From: Bacteroidota bacterium | GTDB taxonomy: Bacteria; Bacteroidota; Bacteroidia; Flavobacteriales_E; Vicingaceae | DNA length: 64,000 bases | Assembly: GCA_013112545.1 (NCBI GenBank) | Contig: JABFGJ010000002.1 | Location: 62,001-126,000, forward strand | Reading direction: 5' to 3' | Shown: positions 9,771-18,400 of the stretch, in pieces | How the letters are laid out: the number at the start of each line of letters is the position of its first letter | How positions within the stretch are numbered: the first letter of the stretch is position 1 | Translations under genes and position numbers: made by a program | Notes under the pieces: generated by a model | What the model was told of the DNA's origin: nothing | Seen by the model: only the letters and a program-made list of their open reading frames with translations | Databases searched by the model: none

Positions 9771-10140
9771 AAAGCTTTTCCAAACGTAATAAAATTCTGT
9801 TTATTTTATCTTGAATTTCCATAAAAGGTAATATTTCTTTACTCTGAAAAATAAACATGATTAAAAGGGTGAATTCTTGCTTGGCAATAGCGGACTTTAA
9901 AGAATGTTTGTTGAGTCGATAGGCTTCCTTAGTTCTTCTTTTTAATAGATTGCGATCAACGGCTTTCTTGATTTTTTTTTTAGGAATACTAACTGCTATT
10001 TTAACGGCTTCAGTTTCTTTAGGAACGCTAAGATAAATGACTCTAAAAGGAAAATCTACAAATGTTTTTCCCTTGGTAAAAAGCATTTGGATTTCATCTC
10101 TATGATGAATTCGTTCAGATTTTTTTAAGTCAAATTTCAT
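9754..10140 (-). CDS. rnpA: Ribonuclease P protein component
   Basis: A 128-residue basic protein of usual length. It contains the RnpA RNA-binding signature around residues 55-75 ([26 protein letters not shown]), of which the RNLLKRR-type arginine-rich helix is the family hallmark. It binds the P RNA and 5' leader of precursor tRNAs. The usual upstream neighbour rpmH is absent; instead hemD lies upstream beyond a strong hairpin terminator at about 10149-10184. Downstream it overlaps yidD by 17 nt. Confidence 0.95.
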   Translation of the reverse strand: MKFDLKKSERIHHRDEIQMLFTKGKTFVDFPFRVIYLSVPKETEAVKIAVSIPKKKIKKAVDRNLLKRRTKEAYRLNKHSLKSAIAKQEFTLLIMFIFQSKEILPFMEIQDKINRILLRLEKLYGKTD

Positions 10141-10148
10141 GAAGCTTG

Positions 10149-10184
10149 AAAAAAAAAGGCATTTACCAAAGATAAATGCCTTTT
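10149..10184 (-). terminator. Rho-independent terminator after hemD (bidirectional-looking)
   Basis: Twelve-base arms AAAAGGCATTTA (10154-10165) and TAAATGCCTTTT (10173-10184) enclose a 7-nt loop. Read on the minus strand the stem is followed by a run of T (complement of the A run at 10149-10157). It lies 18 nt past the hemD stop and just upstream of rnpA. Confidence 0.85.
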
Positions 10185-10202
10185 GCTAAATCACTAAAGA
10201 TT

Positions 10203-10949
10203 TTATTTTTTATTTTGTTTTTTAATGTATTGCTCTAGCGCCATAGTCATTGATGGAGCTTCTGGTTTTGGCGCTGCAATGTTTATTTCTAAACCTGCTT
10301 GTTCGGCAGCTTTTGCAGTGGTTGCACCAAATACAGCAATTCTTGTGTCGTTTTGTTTAAACTGTGGAAAGTTTTCATAAAGTGAAGCAATTCCGGCTGG
10401 ACTAAAAAACACAAGAACATCATAATTAACATTCTCTAAGTCAGACAAATCGCTACAAACTGTTCTGTATAGCATAGCTTCTTTAAAGTCAACACCATGA
10501 TCTTTTAACGTTTGTGGTATGTCTTGTTTTAGAATGTCAGAGCAGGGAAGTAAAAATTTTTCTTCTTTATGCTTTTTAATTAAAGGAATCAAATCCTCAA
10601 TTTTTTGTCTGCCATGAAAAATTTTTCGCTTTCTATATATTACATATTTCTGAAGGTAATACGCAGTAGATTCAGAAATACAAAAATATTTTAGAGTGTC
10701 AGGCACATTGTATCTCATTTCTTCGCTAATGCGAAAAAAATGGTCAACAGCATTTCTGCTTGTAAAAATAACAGCACTAAAATCGGTGAGATTTACTCGC
10801 TGTTGTCTGAATTCTTTTGAGTCTATTCCTTCTACGTGAATAAACGGTCTGAAATCGACTTTTACTTTACAACTTTCTGAAAGGTCGAAGTAAGGAGATT
10901 TTTCTGTTTCTGGTTCTGGTTGAGAAACTAATATTGTTTTTACCTTCAA
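10203..10949 (-). CDS. hemD: Uroporphyrinogen-III synthase (HemD family)
   Basis: A 248-residue protein with the two-lobed HemD pattern. The recognisable pieces are AVIFTSRNAVDHFF in the first lobe, a conserved DVLVFFSPAGIASL in the second lobe, and RIAVFGATTAKAAEQAGL near the end. The enzyme closes and inverts hydroxymethylbilane to uroporphyrinogen III in heme synthesis. HemD is poorly conserved in sequence, but these motifs and the following DUF4271 gene, a usual partner in Bacteroidota, support the call. The gene ends at a strong terminator. Heme demand in the window is visible in the heme A synthase and cytochrome-like genes. Confidence 0.88.
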   Translation of the reverse strand: MKVKTILVSQPEPETEKSPYFDLSESCKVKVDFRPFIHVEGIDSKEFRQQRVNLTDFSAVIFTSRNAVDHFFRISEEMRYNVPDTLKYFCISESTAYYLQKYVIYRKRKIFHGRQKIEDLIPLIKKHKEEKFLLPCSDILKQDIPQTLKDHGVDFKEAMLYRTVCSDLSDLENVNYDVLVFFSPAGIASLYENFPQFKQNDTRIAVFGATTAKAAEQAGLEINIAAPKPEAPSMTMALEQYIKKQNKK

Positions 10950-10990
10950 AGCTATTTTAGATTAAGATTCTTATAATAATTTAACTTTAT

Positions 10991-11875
10991 CTACAACTTG
11001 ATCGTTAGCAATTTTACAAGCAACGCCAAGGGTAAAATTTCAAGGGTGCAAAGATACAAAATTATCAGATTCAATTTATTGGTTTTCTGTAGACCGATTC
11101 TAAATCCTCTAAAGAGTTGAATTAAAACACTTAATGAAAGAAAAAACAAGGCTATGAGCAACAATGCATTTGAAGATATATTCGAATAGACTAACAATGA
11201 CAATAGGATTAAAAAAATAATACCTAAAAACTTATTCAATAAGTTAACATGAAAAGCATATTCTTGAATGAGCTCTTTTTCGTCTAAGAGCCAAGCCGAA
11301 AAACGATATAGGGCAAATTTTAAAAACAAATAACTTGAGAGGCCAACAAATAGAATAATGTTAAGCTTGGTTAGACTGTGGTCTAATATGTTTTCATTGA
11401 AAATTAAAAATGCAAAGAATGTAGGAACTGCAATTAAAAAAATGGTAATCAATGAAATATTTACTGGATGAGAATAAATTTTTTCATAACGAATAATTTG
11501 TTTTCCCAATTTCCAATTGACAACTGTTTTGCTAATTAAGTTAAATCTTTTATGGTGAAAACTGTAAGTATAAGCTAAAAGAACATAACTAAGAATTAAT
11601 AAAAGAAGCAGCCAAGATGCCACAAAAGGCTTTGGAGAACCATCAATAAAAACAAGATTTGAAGCATAAGTTTCACTAACTTCTAATACATCAGCTGCAA
11701 ATTCGCTAAACCAATAATTGGAATCTATCGGCTCATAAGGCCGTATATAAATCAAGTCTGGAGGACTTGTTTGAGGCTGTGTAGTATCGAGTAGTGTCGT
11801 AGTGCTTAGTTCTTCCAATGAATCGGGATAATTTCTATTGCAAAAGTAAGTTGAATTAGTGAATAGAGAATACAT
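10991..11875 (-). CDS. DUF4271 membrane protein
   Basis: About 294 residues from the ATG at 11875; an upstream in-frame start at 11953 would run into the divergent acyl-CoA dehydrogenase gene and is rejected. After a hydrophilic N-terminal region of about 75 residues there are six to seven hydrophobic helices, starting with a very leucine-rich one (FVASWLLLLLILSYVLLAYT). This is the DUF4271 family, found next to hemD across Bacteroidota and with no known function. It lies 41 nt upstream of hemD on the same strand. A role linked to tetrapyrroles is only a guess from the neighbourhood. Confidence 0.82.
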   Translation of the reverse strand: MYSLFTNSTYFCNRNYPDSLEELSTTTLLDTTQPQTSPPDLIYIRPYEPIDSNYWFSEFAADVLEVSETYASNLVFIDGSPKPFVASWLLLLLILSYVLLAYTYSFHHKRFNLISKTVVNWKLGKQIIRYEKIYSHPVNISLITIFLIAVPTFFAFLIFNENILDHSLTKLNIILFVGLSSYLFLKFALYRFSAWLLDEKELIQEYAFHVNLLNKFLGIIFLILLSLLVYSNISSNALLLIALFFLSLSVLIQLFRGFRIGLQKTNKLNLIILYLCTLEILPLALLVKLLTIKL

Positions 11876-11905
11876 TCTTACAAATAGCTTAGCTTGATTT
11901 ATTAG

Positions 11906-11913
11906 TATTTTTG
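11906..11913 (+). promoter_or_regulatory. Candidate -7 element for the acyl-CoA dehydrogenase gene
   Basis: TATTTTTG fits the Bacteroidota -7 consensus TAnnTTTG and ends 15 nt before the ATG at 11929. No good -33 TTTG is seen at the right distance, so this is tentative. Confidence 0.3.
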
Positions 11914-11928
11914 GCAAAAAAAATAGAA

Positions 11929-13107
11929 ATGGCAACAGATAGATTTCAAGCACCCGACTATTATTTATTAGACGAATTATTGAGCGATGAACATAAGTTA
12001 ATCCGCGACTCGGCTAGAGAATGGGTAAAAAAAGATGTGACTCCAATTATAGAAGAATATGCTCAAAAGGCAGAATACCCCACTCAGCTGACAAAAGGCT
12101 TAGCAGACATTGGCGCATTTGGCCCATATATTCCAACAGAATATGGCGGTGCTGGCTTAGACCAAATATCCTATGGTTTAATCATGCAAGAGTTAGAGCG
12201 AGGCGATTCAGGTTTAAGATCAGCAGCTTCTGTTCAAAGTTCATTGGTGATGTATCCTATCTATCAGTATGGAAATGAAGCTCAACGAAATAAATATTTA
12301 CCCAAATTAGCGTCGGGTGAGTTTATTGGCTCCTTTGGTTTAACAGAACCAGACCACGGCTCTAATCCTAGTGGAATGATTACTAACTTTAAAGATAATG
12401 GCGATCATTATTTATTGAATGGTGCTAAAATGTGGATTACCAATTCACCGATTTGCGATGTAGCTGTTGTTTGGGCAAAAAACGAAGCAGGTAGAATTCA
12501 CGGTTTAATAGTAGAGCGTGGAATGGAAGGGTTTACAACACCAGAAACCCATGGTAAATGGTCGCTGCGAGCATCAAGAACTGGGGAATTAGTATTTGAC
12601 AATGTAAAAGTGCCCAAAGAGAATTTGTTGCCCAATAAATCTGGATTAGGAGCACCTCTTGGTTGCTTAGATTCTGCACGATACGGAATCGCTTGGGGAG
12701 TAATAGGTGCGGCAATGGATTGTTATGATTCTGCTTTACGTTACTCGCAAGAACGAATTCAATTTGATAAACCAATTGCATCTTTTCAATTGGTGCAAAA
12801 GAAATTAGCTGAAATGATAACTGAAATTACAAAAGCTCAGTTATTAACTTGGCGATTAGGTGTGCTAAAAAATGAAGGAAGAGCAACTACTCAGCAAATT
12901 TCGATGGCCAAAAGAAACAACGTTGACATGGCTTTGAAAATAGCTAGAGAAGCAAGACAAATTCATGGAGGCATGGGAATTACAGGAGAATACCCAATTA
13001 TGCGCCACATGATGAATTTGGAGTCGGTAATCACCTATGAAGGAACACACGACATACATTTATTGATAACCGGAATGGATGTAACAGGCATTAGTGCCTT
13101 TAGATAA
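11929..13107 (+). CDS. Acyl-CoA dehydrogenase, glutaryl-CoA dehydrogenase type
   Basis: About 392 residues from the ATG at 11929; a TTG at 11911 in frame is less likely. Family landmarks in order: EYGGAGL, the FAD/substrate motif GLTEPDHGSNP, RASRTGELVFDNVKVP, the ARYGIAWGVIGAA stretch characteristic of glutaryl-CoA dehydrogenases, a RQIHGGMGITGEYP motif, and the catalytic glutamate in TYEGTHDIH (residue about 371, matching the position in the human enzyme). It would oxidise and decarboxylate glutaryl-CoA to crotonyl-CoA in lysine/tryptophan breakdown, passing electrons to ETF. The monocistronic gene ends with a strong terminator. The exact acyl substrate is inferred from sequence similarity. 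Confidence 0.92.
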   Translation: MATDRFQAPDYYLLDELLSDEHKLIRDSAREWVKKDVTPIIEEYAQKAEYPTQLTKGLADIGAFGPYIPTEYGGAGLDQISYGLIMQELERGDSGLRSAASVQSSLVMYPIYQYGNEAQRNKYLPKLASGEFIGSFGLTEPDHGSNPSGMITNFKDNGDHYLLNGAKMWITNSPICDVAVVWAKNEAGRIHGLIVERGMEGFTTPETHGKWSLRASRTGELVFDNVKVPKENLLPNKSGLGAPLGCLDSARYGIAWGVIGAAMDCYDSALRYSQERIQFDKPIASFQLVQKKLAEMITEITKAQLLTWRLGVLKNEGRATTQQISMAKRNNVDMALKIAREARQIHGGMGITGEYPIMRHMMNLESVITYEGTHDIHLLITGMDVTGISAFR

Positions 13108-13125
13108 TCGATAATAACACAATAT

Positions 13126-13163
13126 AAAAGGCTCGCTTTTGATTCAAAAACGAGCCTTTTTTT
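13126..13163 (+). terminator. Rho-independent terminator of the acyl-CoA dehydrogenase gene
   Basis: Arms AAAAGGCTCG (13126-13135) and CGAGCCTTTT (13151-13160), with an extra inner pairing TTTTG/CAAAA, followed by more T. It begins 18 nt after the stop codon. Confidence 0.9.
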
Positions 13164-13265
13164 ATTGGAATGCGTTAACTTTCGGGTTAGATTTGAAAAT
13201 TAAAAAATGCAATTTTTAGGATGTAACTGGTAAGTTAGATATTTATTTGTTGTAGAACATAACCT

Positions 13266-13673
13266 ATGAGACTACTAATTCTGACATTTTTAACCTTTAC
13301 CACTTTTAACACATTTGCTTGTAAATGTATAGAGACGAAATTCCAGGAAGGATTTTCAAACTCTGACATAGTCTTTGTTGGTCAAGTGGTTAGTATTAAA
13401 GATTATAAAGAGAGTTGTCAAGATGATAACTGCACAGACTATCTAGTTGTTTTCAAAATAACTAAAACTTTTAAAGGTAAAAGTGATAATGTAAAAATTC
13501 ACACTTTCAAAGATTCGGGCGGTTGTGGATATCCTTTTAAATCAAATCTGGAATATCTAATTTATGCTAACAGTTCAGGTGAATATTCTTACAGAGTTGG
13601 ACTTTGTTCCAGAACTTCAAAGCTAGAGTCAGAAAATGCACAATCTGATATTAAAAAAATTGAGAAAAGATAA
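13266..13673 (+). CDS. Small secreted TIMP/netrin (NTR)-like protein
   Basis: A 135-residue protein with a signal peptide ending TFA, so the mature protein begins CKC, as in tissue-inhibitor-of-metalloproteinase-like and other NTR-fold proteins. Six further cysteines are spread through the chain (C at about 51, 56, 80, 82 and near the end in VGLCSRTS), and the pattern DIVFVGQVVSIK and LEYLIYANSSGEYS fits the OB-like barrel of the family. Bacterial members are extracytoplasmic and mostly uncharacterised. The 3' end overlaps the next gene by 38 nt in another frame. It has no clear partner in a pathway here. Confidence 0.7.
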   Translation: MRLLILTFLTFTTFNTFACKCIETKFQEGFSNSDIVFVGQVVSIKDYKESCQDDNCTDYLVVFKITKTFKGKSDNVKIHTFKDSGGCGYPFKSNLEYLIYANSSGEYSYRVGLCSRTSKLESENAQSDIKKIEKR

Positions 13674-14136
13674 AAAAACCACGCCTAAAAGAATTCTGAA
13701 GATTTTAGGAACTAATTATAATTTTCATTGGTTTATTGTTGCCATTTGTATAAGTCCTCTTTTATACTTGACTTCTGTAAATAATGGCACTTTTAATTTA
13801 AATCGAGTTTTATTTCTATCTGTTTTCAATATAGCTTTACTTCTAGTTGCGTTGCTCTTTACTCGGAAATATAAATTCTATATTGACCATTGCGAACAAA
13901 CCAGTTTTCTTGTCTCGAAAAAATACCCAATTAAAATAGTTTACTATAAGGACATACAAAAAATTGAATTTGTACCAAGTATTAAAGGAAATAGTTCACT
14001 AATAATTTACTATCATGCTAATGATAAACTGTTTAAGAGAAGCATTCAAATGAATAAAACTAAAGCACACTTATTAGCAGATTATTTAAAATCAAAGGGG
14101 TTACAACAAATCAAACTAATAAATTTATCCAGCTAA
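13636..14136 (+). CDS. Hypothetical membrane protein, two transmembrane helices
   Basis: A 166-residue protein that I do not recognise. A basic N-terminus is followed by two hydrophobic helices (about residues 30-48 and 58-80) separated by a short loop, then a soluble domain with alternating strands (IKIVYYKDIQKIEFVPS, SSLIIYYHAND) that resembles the bacterial PH-like domains attached to membrane anchors. The ATG at 13636 overlaps the preceding secreted protein gene by 38 nt; a later start would lose the basic leader. The pair is probably one transcript. Function unknown. Confidence 0.6.
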   Translation: MHNLILKKLRKDKKTTPKRILKILGTNYNFHWFIVAICISPLLYLTSVNNGTFNLNRVLFLSVFNIALLLVALLFTRKYKFYIDHCEQTSFLVSKKYPIKIVYYKDIQKIEFVPSIKGNSSLIIYYHANDKLFKRSIQMNKTKAHLLADYLKSKGLQQIKLINLSS

Positions 14137-14234
14137 TTCCATACACATTGGGCATTTACAAAAGTTTATTCTCCAAACCAACCCATCCAAAGCTTCAAAC
14201 TTTGGATGGGTTAAGCTACAATAGATTGCTCTAA

Positions 14235-15194
14235 TTATGAATAACTGTTGCTCCCTCCCAAAATCTTATCGGCCAACACACTAGATAATTTATAATAAGA
14301 TTCTACTGTCCATCCAGCGACATGAGGACTTAAAATAACCTGATTACTTTGTTTCAAATATTGAAAAGCTTCGGGTAGTTCTTCTGCTTTCAAATTCTCA
14401 AAAGAAAGACTTTCATATTCCAAAACATCTAAGCAAGCACCCAGTATTTTCTTGCTTTCCAGCGCATCTACCAAATCGCTTGTTTTTAGGTTTTTCCCTC
14501 GAGCGGTATTGATAAGGTAAAACGCTTTCTCAAATTGATTGATAAAATCCGAATTGATAAGGAATTTTGTCTCTGCCGTTAAAGGTAAATGTATGCTCAA
14601 CACATCTGTTTCTGCAAATAACTGCTCCAAGCAAACCTCTTTTACTGCATCTTCTCCAAAGTTTGATTTGTATTTATCATGGGCAATAATCTTCACATCA
14701 AAACCTTTTAATCGCTCGGCAAATGCTTGTCCCATAAAGCCGTAACCCAAAATTCCAATCGTTTTTCCTTTTAATTCTAGACCTCTATTTTGCTCTCTAT
14801 TCCATTTTCCTTCCCGTACTTCTAAGTCTGATTTCTTCAATTGATTAAACAAACTTAAAATCATAGCAACGCAGTGTTCGGCTACTGCATCTCTATTCCC
14901 TTCTGGAGAGTTATAACAGATAATTCCTTTTTGTTTAGCAAGTGCTAGGTTAATGTTTTCCATGCCAGCTCCTGATCGCGCAATCCATTTCAGCTTCTTA
15001 GCTCGATTAAAAACAGGCTCATCAAATTGGAATTTACTGCGAATTACAGCACCTTCATATTCTGGTATAATACTGAGAATTTCTTCCTGGGTTAATTCAT
15101 TTTTCCACTCGCAGATATAACCAGCTTTTTCAAGTCTTTCAAAAAGAATTGGATGAACAGAGTCTATGAAAATAACTTTAGGCTTTTGATTCAT
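14235..15194 (-). CDS. D-2-hydroxyacid dehydrogenase, NAD-binding
   Basis: A 319-residue member of the D-isomer-specific 2-hydroxyacid dehydrogenase family. It has the nucleotide-binding GILGYGFMGQAFAERL, a catalytic arginine in LINTARGKNL, a glutamate about 25 residues later, and the catalytic histidine in LSPHVAGWT. The substrate could be 3-phosphoglycerate, glycerate or a related acid; a more typical serA sits at 59.5 kb next to serC, so this copy probably does something else. It lies 20 nt downstream of mgtE on the same strand and is likely co-transcribed. Confidence 0.88.
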   Translation of the reverse strand: MNQKPKVIFIDSVHPILFERLEKAGYICEWKNELTQEEILSIIPEYEGAVIRSKFQFDEPVFNRAKKLKWIARSGAGMENINLALAKQKGIICYNSPEGNRDAVAEHCVAMILSLFNQLKKSDLEVREGKWNREQNRGLELKGKTIGILGYGFMGQAFAERLKGFDVKIIAHDKYKSNFGEDAVKEVCLEQLFAETDVLSIHLPLTAETKFLINSDFINQFEKAFYLINTARGKNLKTSDLVDALESKKILGACLDVLEYESLSFENLKAEELPEAFQYLKQSNQVILSPHVAGWTVESYYKLSSVLADKILGGSNSYS

Positions 15195-15214
15195 TTGCCG
15201 AGAATATATGATTT

Positions 15215-16576
15215 TTACAACATGATGTACATAAAATGGCCTATTCCAAAATAAATTAATAAACCTACTACATCATTTGTAGTTGTAATAAATGGACCTG
15301 TTGCTAAAGCTGGGTCAATGTTGTATTTATTCAACATAAGTGGAATAAAAGTGCCAAATAAACCTGCAAAAACAATAACGACATTCATGGCTAAGCACAC
15401 AGTTATGGCTAAGCTGATGTTGTCTTTCACCATAAAGGTATATAGAAAAATAATGGAACTGCAAACCAGTCCATTCATTAAAGCAATAAGAAACTCCTTG
15501 CTCAATCGTGCGAAAATTCCATCAAATCCAAGAGATTTGTTAGCCAAACCTTGAACAATAATGGCTGAAGATTGCACCCCAACATTTCCTCCAGTTGCTG
15601 CAATCAAAGGAATAAACAAGGCCATTTCAGGGTGAATTTGTAATTGGTCTTCATATTGATTGATAATTAAAGAACCAAAAATTCCACCTAACATACCAAC
15701 AAGTAACCAAGGCAAACGAGCCCTAGTTAAAATGAATGCACTATCACTAGAATCAACACTTTCCGAAATACCCGATGCCAATTGGTAATCTTTATCGGCC
15801 TCTTCTTTAATCACATCAACCACATCATCAATGGTAATTCTACCAATTAGGCGATTTAATTCATCAATAACTGGCAATACAACTAAGTCGTATTTATCCA
15901 TGATGTTGGCAACTGATTCAGCATCTTCATACGCTTTTACCCAATGTACATTTTCGTCGTATAAATCGGCAATTTTACTTTTAGCCGGAGCGAGTAGCAA
16001 CTTTTTTAACGATAGTGTACCTATTAATTTGTCTTTGCTGTCAACAACATAAATGGTGTAAACATTATTGATGTCTTCGGCTTGCTTGCGCATTTCTTTT
16101 ATGCAGCGTGGTATAGTCCAATCTACTTCAACCTTTATAAGCTCTTTGGCCATTAAACCACCTGCAGAATCTTCGTCGTAGTTTAATAGGTCAACAATGT
16201 CGCTAGCTTGTTCGGCATCTTTAATTAATGAGATTACATTATCCTTTTTTTCATCTGAAAGTTCTGCCATAATATCGGCAGCATCATCAGAATCCATATT
16301 GTCGATAAATCGCTCTGCAATTTCAGCGGGATCAAGTGTTTTTAAGAATTTCTCTCTAACATCCTCTTCAAGCTCTATAAGTACATCAGATGCAATTTCT
16401 CCATCGAGATATCGATAAAACTTTTCTGCTTCTTCAGAGTTTAACTCGTCAAAAATTTCAGCAATATCGGCTGGATGCAAATCATTGATTTGCTCTAAAA
16501 CACTGATGTTTTCTCCAGTTTCTAAAGCTGTTTTTACGGCTTCTAAATACTCTTTAGTTAATTCAAATTGCATCAA
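15215..16576 (-). CDS. mgtE: Magnesium transporter MgtE
   Basis: A 453-residue protein of normal family length with the three MgtE parts in order. The acidic N domain (residues 1-130) contains LHPADIAEIFDELNSEEAEKF-type superhelix repeats. A tandem CBS pair at about 135-260 has the GTLSLKKLL and GRITIDDVVDVIKEEAD blocks. A C-terminal domain of five membrane helices has PLIAATGGNVGVQSSAIIVQG, the Mg2+ selectivity helix. The channel imports Mg2+ and is gated by Mg2+ binding in the cytosolic domains. In many Bacteroidota mgtE follows rsmA; here about 2.5 kb of other genes separate them. Confidence 0.96.
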   Translation of the reverse strand: MMQFELTKEYLEAVKTALETGENISVLEQINDLHPADIAEIFDELNSEEAEKFYRYLDGEIASDVLIELEEDVREKFLKTLDPAEIAERFIDNMDSDDAADIMAELSDEKKDNVISLIKDAEQASDIVDLLNYDEDSAGGLMAKELIKVEVDWTIPRCIKEMRKQAEDINNVYTIYVVDSKDKLIGTLSLKKLLLAPAKSKIADLYDENVHWVKAYEDAESVANIMDKYDLVVLPVIDELNRLIGRITIDDVVDVIKEEADKDYQLASGISESVDSSDSAFILTRARLPWLLVGMLGGIFGSLIINQYEDQLQIHPEMALFIPLIAATGGNVGVQSSAIIVQGLANKSLGFDGIFARLSKEFLIALMNGLVCSSIIFLYTFMVKDNISLAITVCLAMNVVIVFAGLFGTFIPLMLNKYNIDPALATGPFITTTNDVVGLLIYFGIGHFMYIML

Positions 16577-16802
16577 ACACTTTTTACGATGACGAATTTA
16601 GGCTTTTGAATTAGAAATTTCAACAAGTGTAATTTTTTTAGCCAATTCAAATTGATAGGATTGTTATCCCTTGAGAAGCTTTAGTAAGTCTCCGAAGAAC
16701 GAATTGGACTTTAAATAAGAGGTTAAAATTAAATGGCTTGCAAGTTTCGATTAGAATAATTCCTATTTTTAAACTCGGAATGCAATTCAAAACCTAACTA
16801 TT

Positions 16803-17681
16803 ATGAAAAAATTGGTACTCATTGTTATACTAACCATAGCATATCTACCTCAACAAGTAAACGCTCAAACCTATTTTCCAGAAGGGGCAACATGGACTTA
16901 TCATGAACCATCGTTTATGTCAAATTCATTTTCTTATACCACAATAGAGGCTATGGGAGATTCTATTTTTAATGGCGATACTTTAAGCTATTTGAAGGGC
17001 ACAGTTACCTGTTCTGTTGGAAAGAACGAACTATTGAAACAGATAGGAGACCAAGTTTATAAATTAAATAAATGTGATTCAAGCTATACCTTGCTGTATG
17101 ATTTTGGAGCTTCAGTAGGAGATACACTTACTATTTATACAGATGTTTGCCAATTCAATGACACTATTTATTTGCACGTTGATTCCATCGTTTCATCAAA
17201 TATTAATGGTCGTGTTTTAGACCGCTTTTATTTAAGTCAGCTTAATTTTAATGGATATTCTTTCGGAGGAGAGGTTATCGAAGGAATAGGAAACACAGTT
17301 AGCTTTTATCCTTTAATGGGCTTTTGCGATCCGGTAGGTGGACCACTTAGATGCTATAGCGATACTGTTATGGGTGAGTATAAAACAGGTATTTATGGTG
17401 GTGTCTGCGATACAGTTTTAGTTGGTGTGAATGAATTGCTCCTTCCTAACTATTCTATATTTCCAAACCCCACTTCTGGAAAAATTAACATCGATTTTGG
17501 AGAAGTACAATCCAAGCTAAATGCAATTGTTAGAAATAGCTTAGGACAAATTGTATCAAGGCATGAAGTTATTTCAGCTCAAAATCTAGAGATTAATATA
17601 GAAGCCACCTCTGGTTTATACTTCTTGCAATTGATTAAACCCAATGGTGAATTAAAGACAATAAAGATTCTAAAAGAGTAG
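16803..17681 (+). CDS. Secreted protein with T9SS type A sorting domain
   Basis: A 292-residue protein with a signal peptide (cut after VNA) and a C-terminal sorting domain of about 75 residues opening with YSIFPNPTSGKINI and closing on GLYFLQL and IKILKE. That tail directs export across the outer membrane by the type IX system and attachment or release at the surface. The passenger has no named domain but carries W-T-Y near its start, ASVGDTL at about 101-107 and VIEGIGN, motifs also present in the passenger encoded at 62193-63152, so the two are paralogues. It is isolated between mgtE (divergent) and the mobile mystery pair (convergent). Confidence 0.85.
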   Translation: MKKLVLIVILTIAYLPQQVNAQTYFPEGATWTYHEPSFMSNSFSYTTIEAMGDSIFNGDTLSYLKGTVTCSVGKNELLKQIGDQVYKLNKCDSSYTLLYDFGASVGDTLTIYTDVCQFNDTIYLHVDSIVSSNINGRVLDRFYLSQLNFNGYSFGGEVIEGIGNTVSFYPLMGFCDPVGGPLRCYSDTVMGEYKTGIYGGVCDTVLVGVNELLLPNYSIFPNPTSGKINIDFGEVQSKLNAIVRNSLGQIVSRHEVISAQNLEINIEATSGLYFLQLIKPNGELKTIKILKE

Positions 17682-17797
17682 TGCTTTGCAATTCGATTAT
17701 TTTGAAAAACGGGATATCTTTTGAATTGAAAAAAGTGAATTGGTGCCACTCTTTATTGAATCACTTTAGACCATAATAGGGTACATATTGTATGCAG

Positions 17798-18400
17798 TTA
17801 AGAACGAGCAAATGCGATCAAGTTGGCATAGTCACCATGGTCGGCTTTTTTTAGCGCGATCAGATAGTTTTTTCTTGCATCACTTTCATTCGATAAATTC
17901 GAATCGGATTGGCCCCAAGTAAAAATTCTTCGCTTGAATACCTTTTCGGCTATTAGATCTCCCATTAATCTGCTATGTCTTCCATTCCCATTCGAAAAAC
18001 AATGAATACTTACAATGCGGTGCTTAAAACGAATTGCAATTTCATCTTCCGAAAAGGAATTATTTTCAATCCAAAATTTCGCATCATCTATCAAGGCTCT
18101 TAATTGGATTGGAATCATCCAACTTTCGACTCCAATGTTTTTTTCAGTTTTACGAAATTCACCTGCCCATTTCCATACTTCATTATACATTCGTTTGTGT
18201 AATGACTTTATAAAAGTCTCTGACAATAATTTATTTATTGGCATTTTTCTTCCAATAGTCCATTGTACAGCTTTTTCAATGTTGTTTTGCTCAAATTCAT
18301 CCAGTTCAGCATTGGTGGTAATTGTTGCTATTTTTAGACCCTCTTTTTCTTCTTCCTCTAGTGGAGTCTGTCCTTGTAAATAATCAAGATTTAATCCCAT
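17798..18400 (-). CDS. Mobile mystery protein B, Fic/Doc-domain
   Basis: A 200-residue protein whose central Fic domain has HCFSNGNGRHSRL, a version of the HxFxxGNGRxxR active site with the histidine and the GNGR phosphate loop kept, so AMP or other nucleotide transfer to a target is possible. The N-terminal part has LNELDEFEQNNI-type features typical of the 'mobile mystery protein B' family. Its start overlaps the end of the XRE gene upstream (18391-18400), the usual A-B arrangement. The pair is proposed to behave like a toxin-antitoxin module and travels between genomes. Substrate unknown. Confidence 0.86.
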   Translation of the reverse strand: MGLNLDYLQGQTPLEEEEKEGLKIATITTNAELDEFEQNNIEKAVQWTIGRKMPINKLLSETFIKSLHKRMYNEVWKWAGEFRKTEKNIGVESWMIPIQLRALIDDAKFWIENNSFSEDEIAIRFKHRIVSIHCFSNGNGRHSRLMGDLIAEKVFKRRIFTWGQSDSNLSNESDARKNYLIALKKADHGDYANLIAFARS

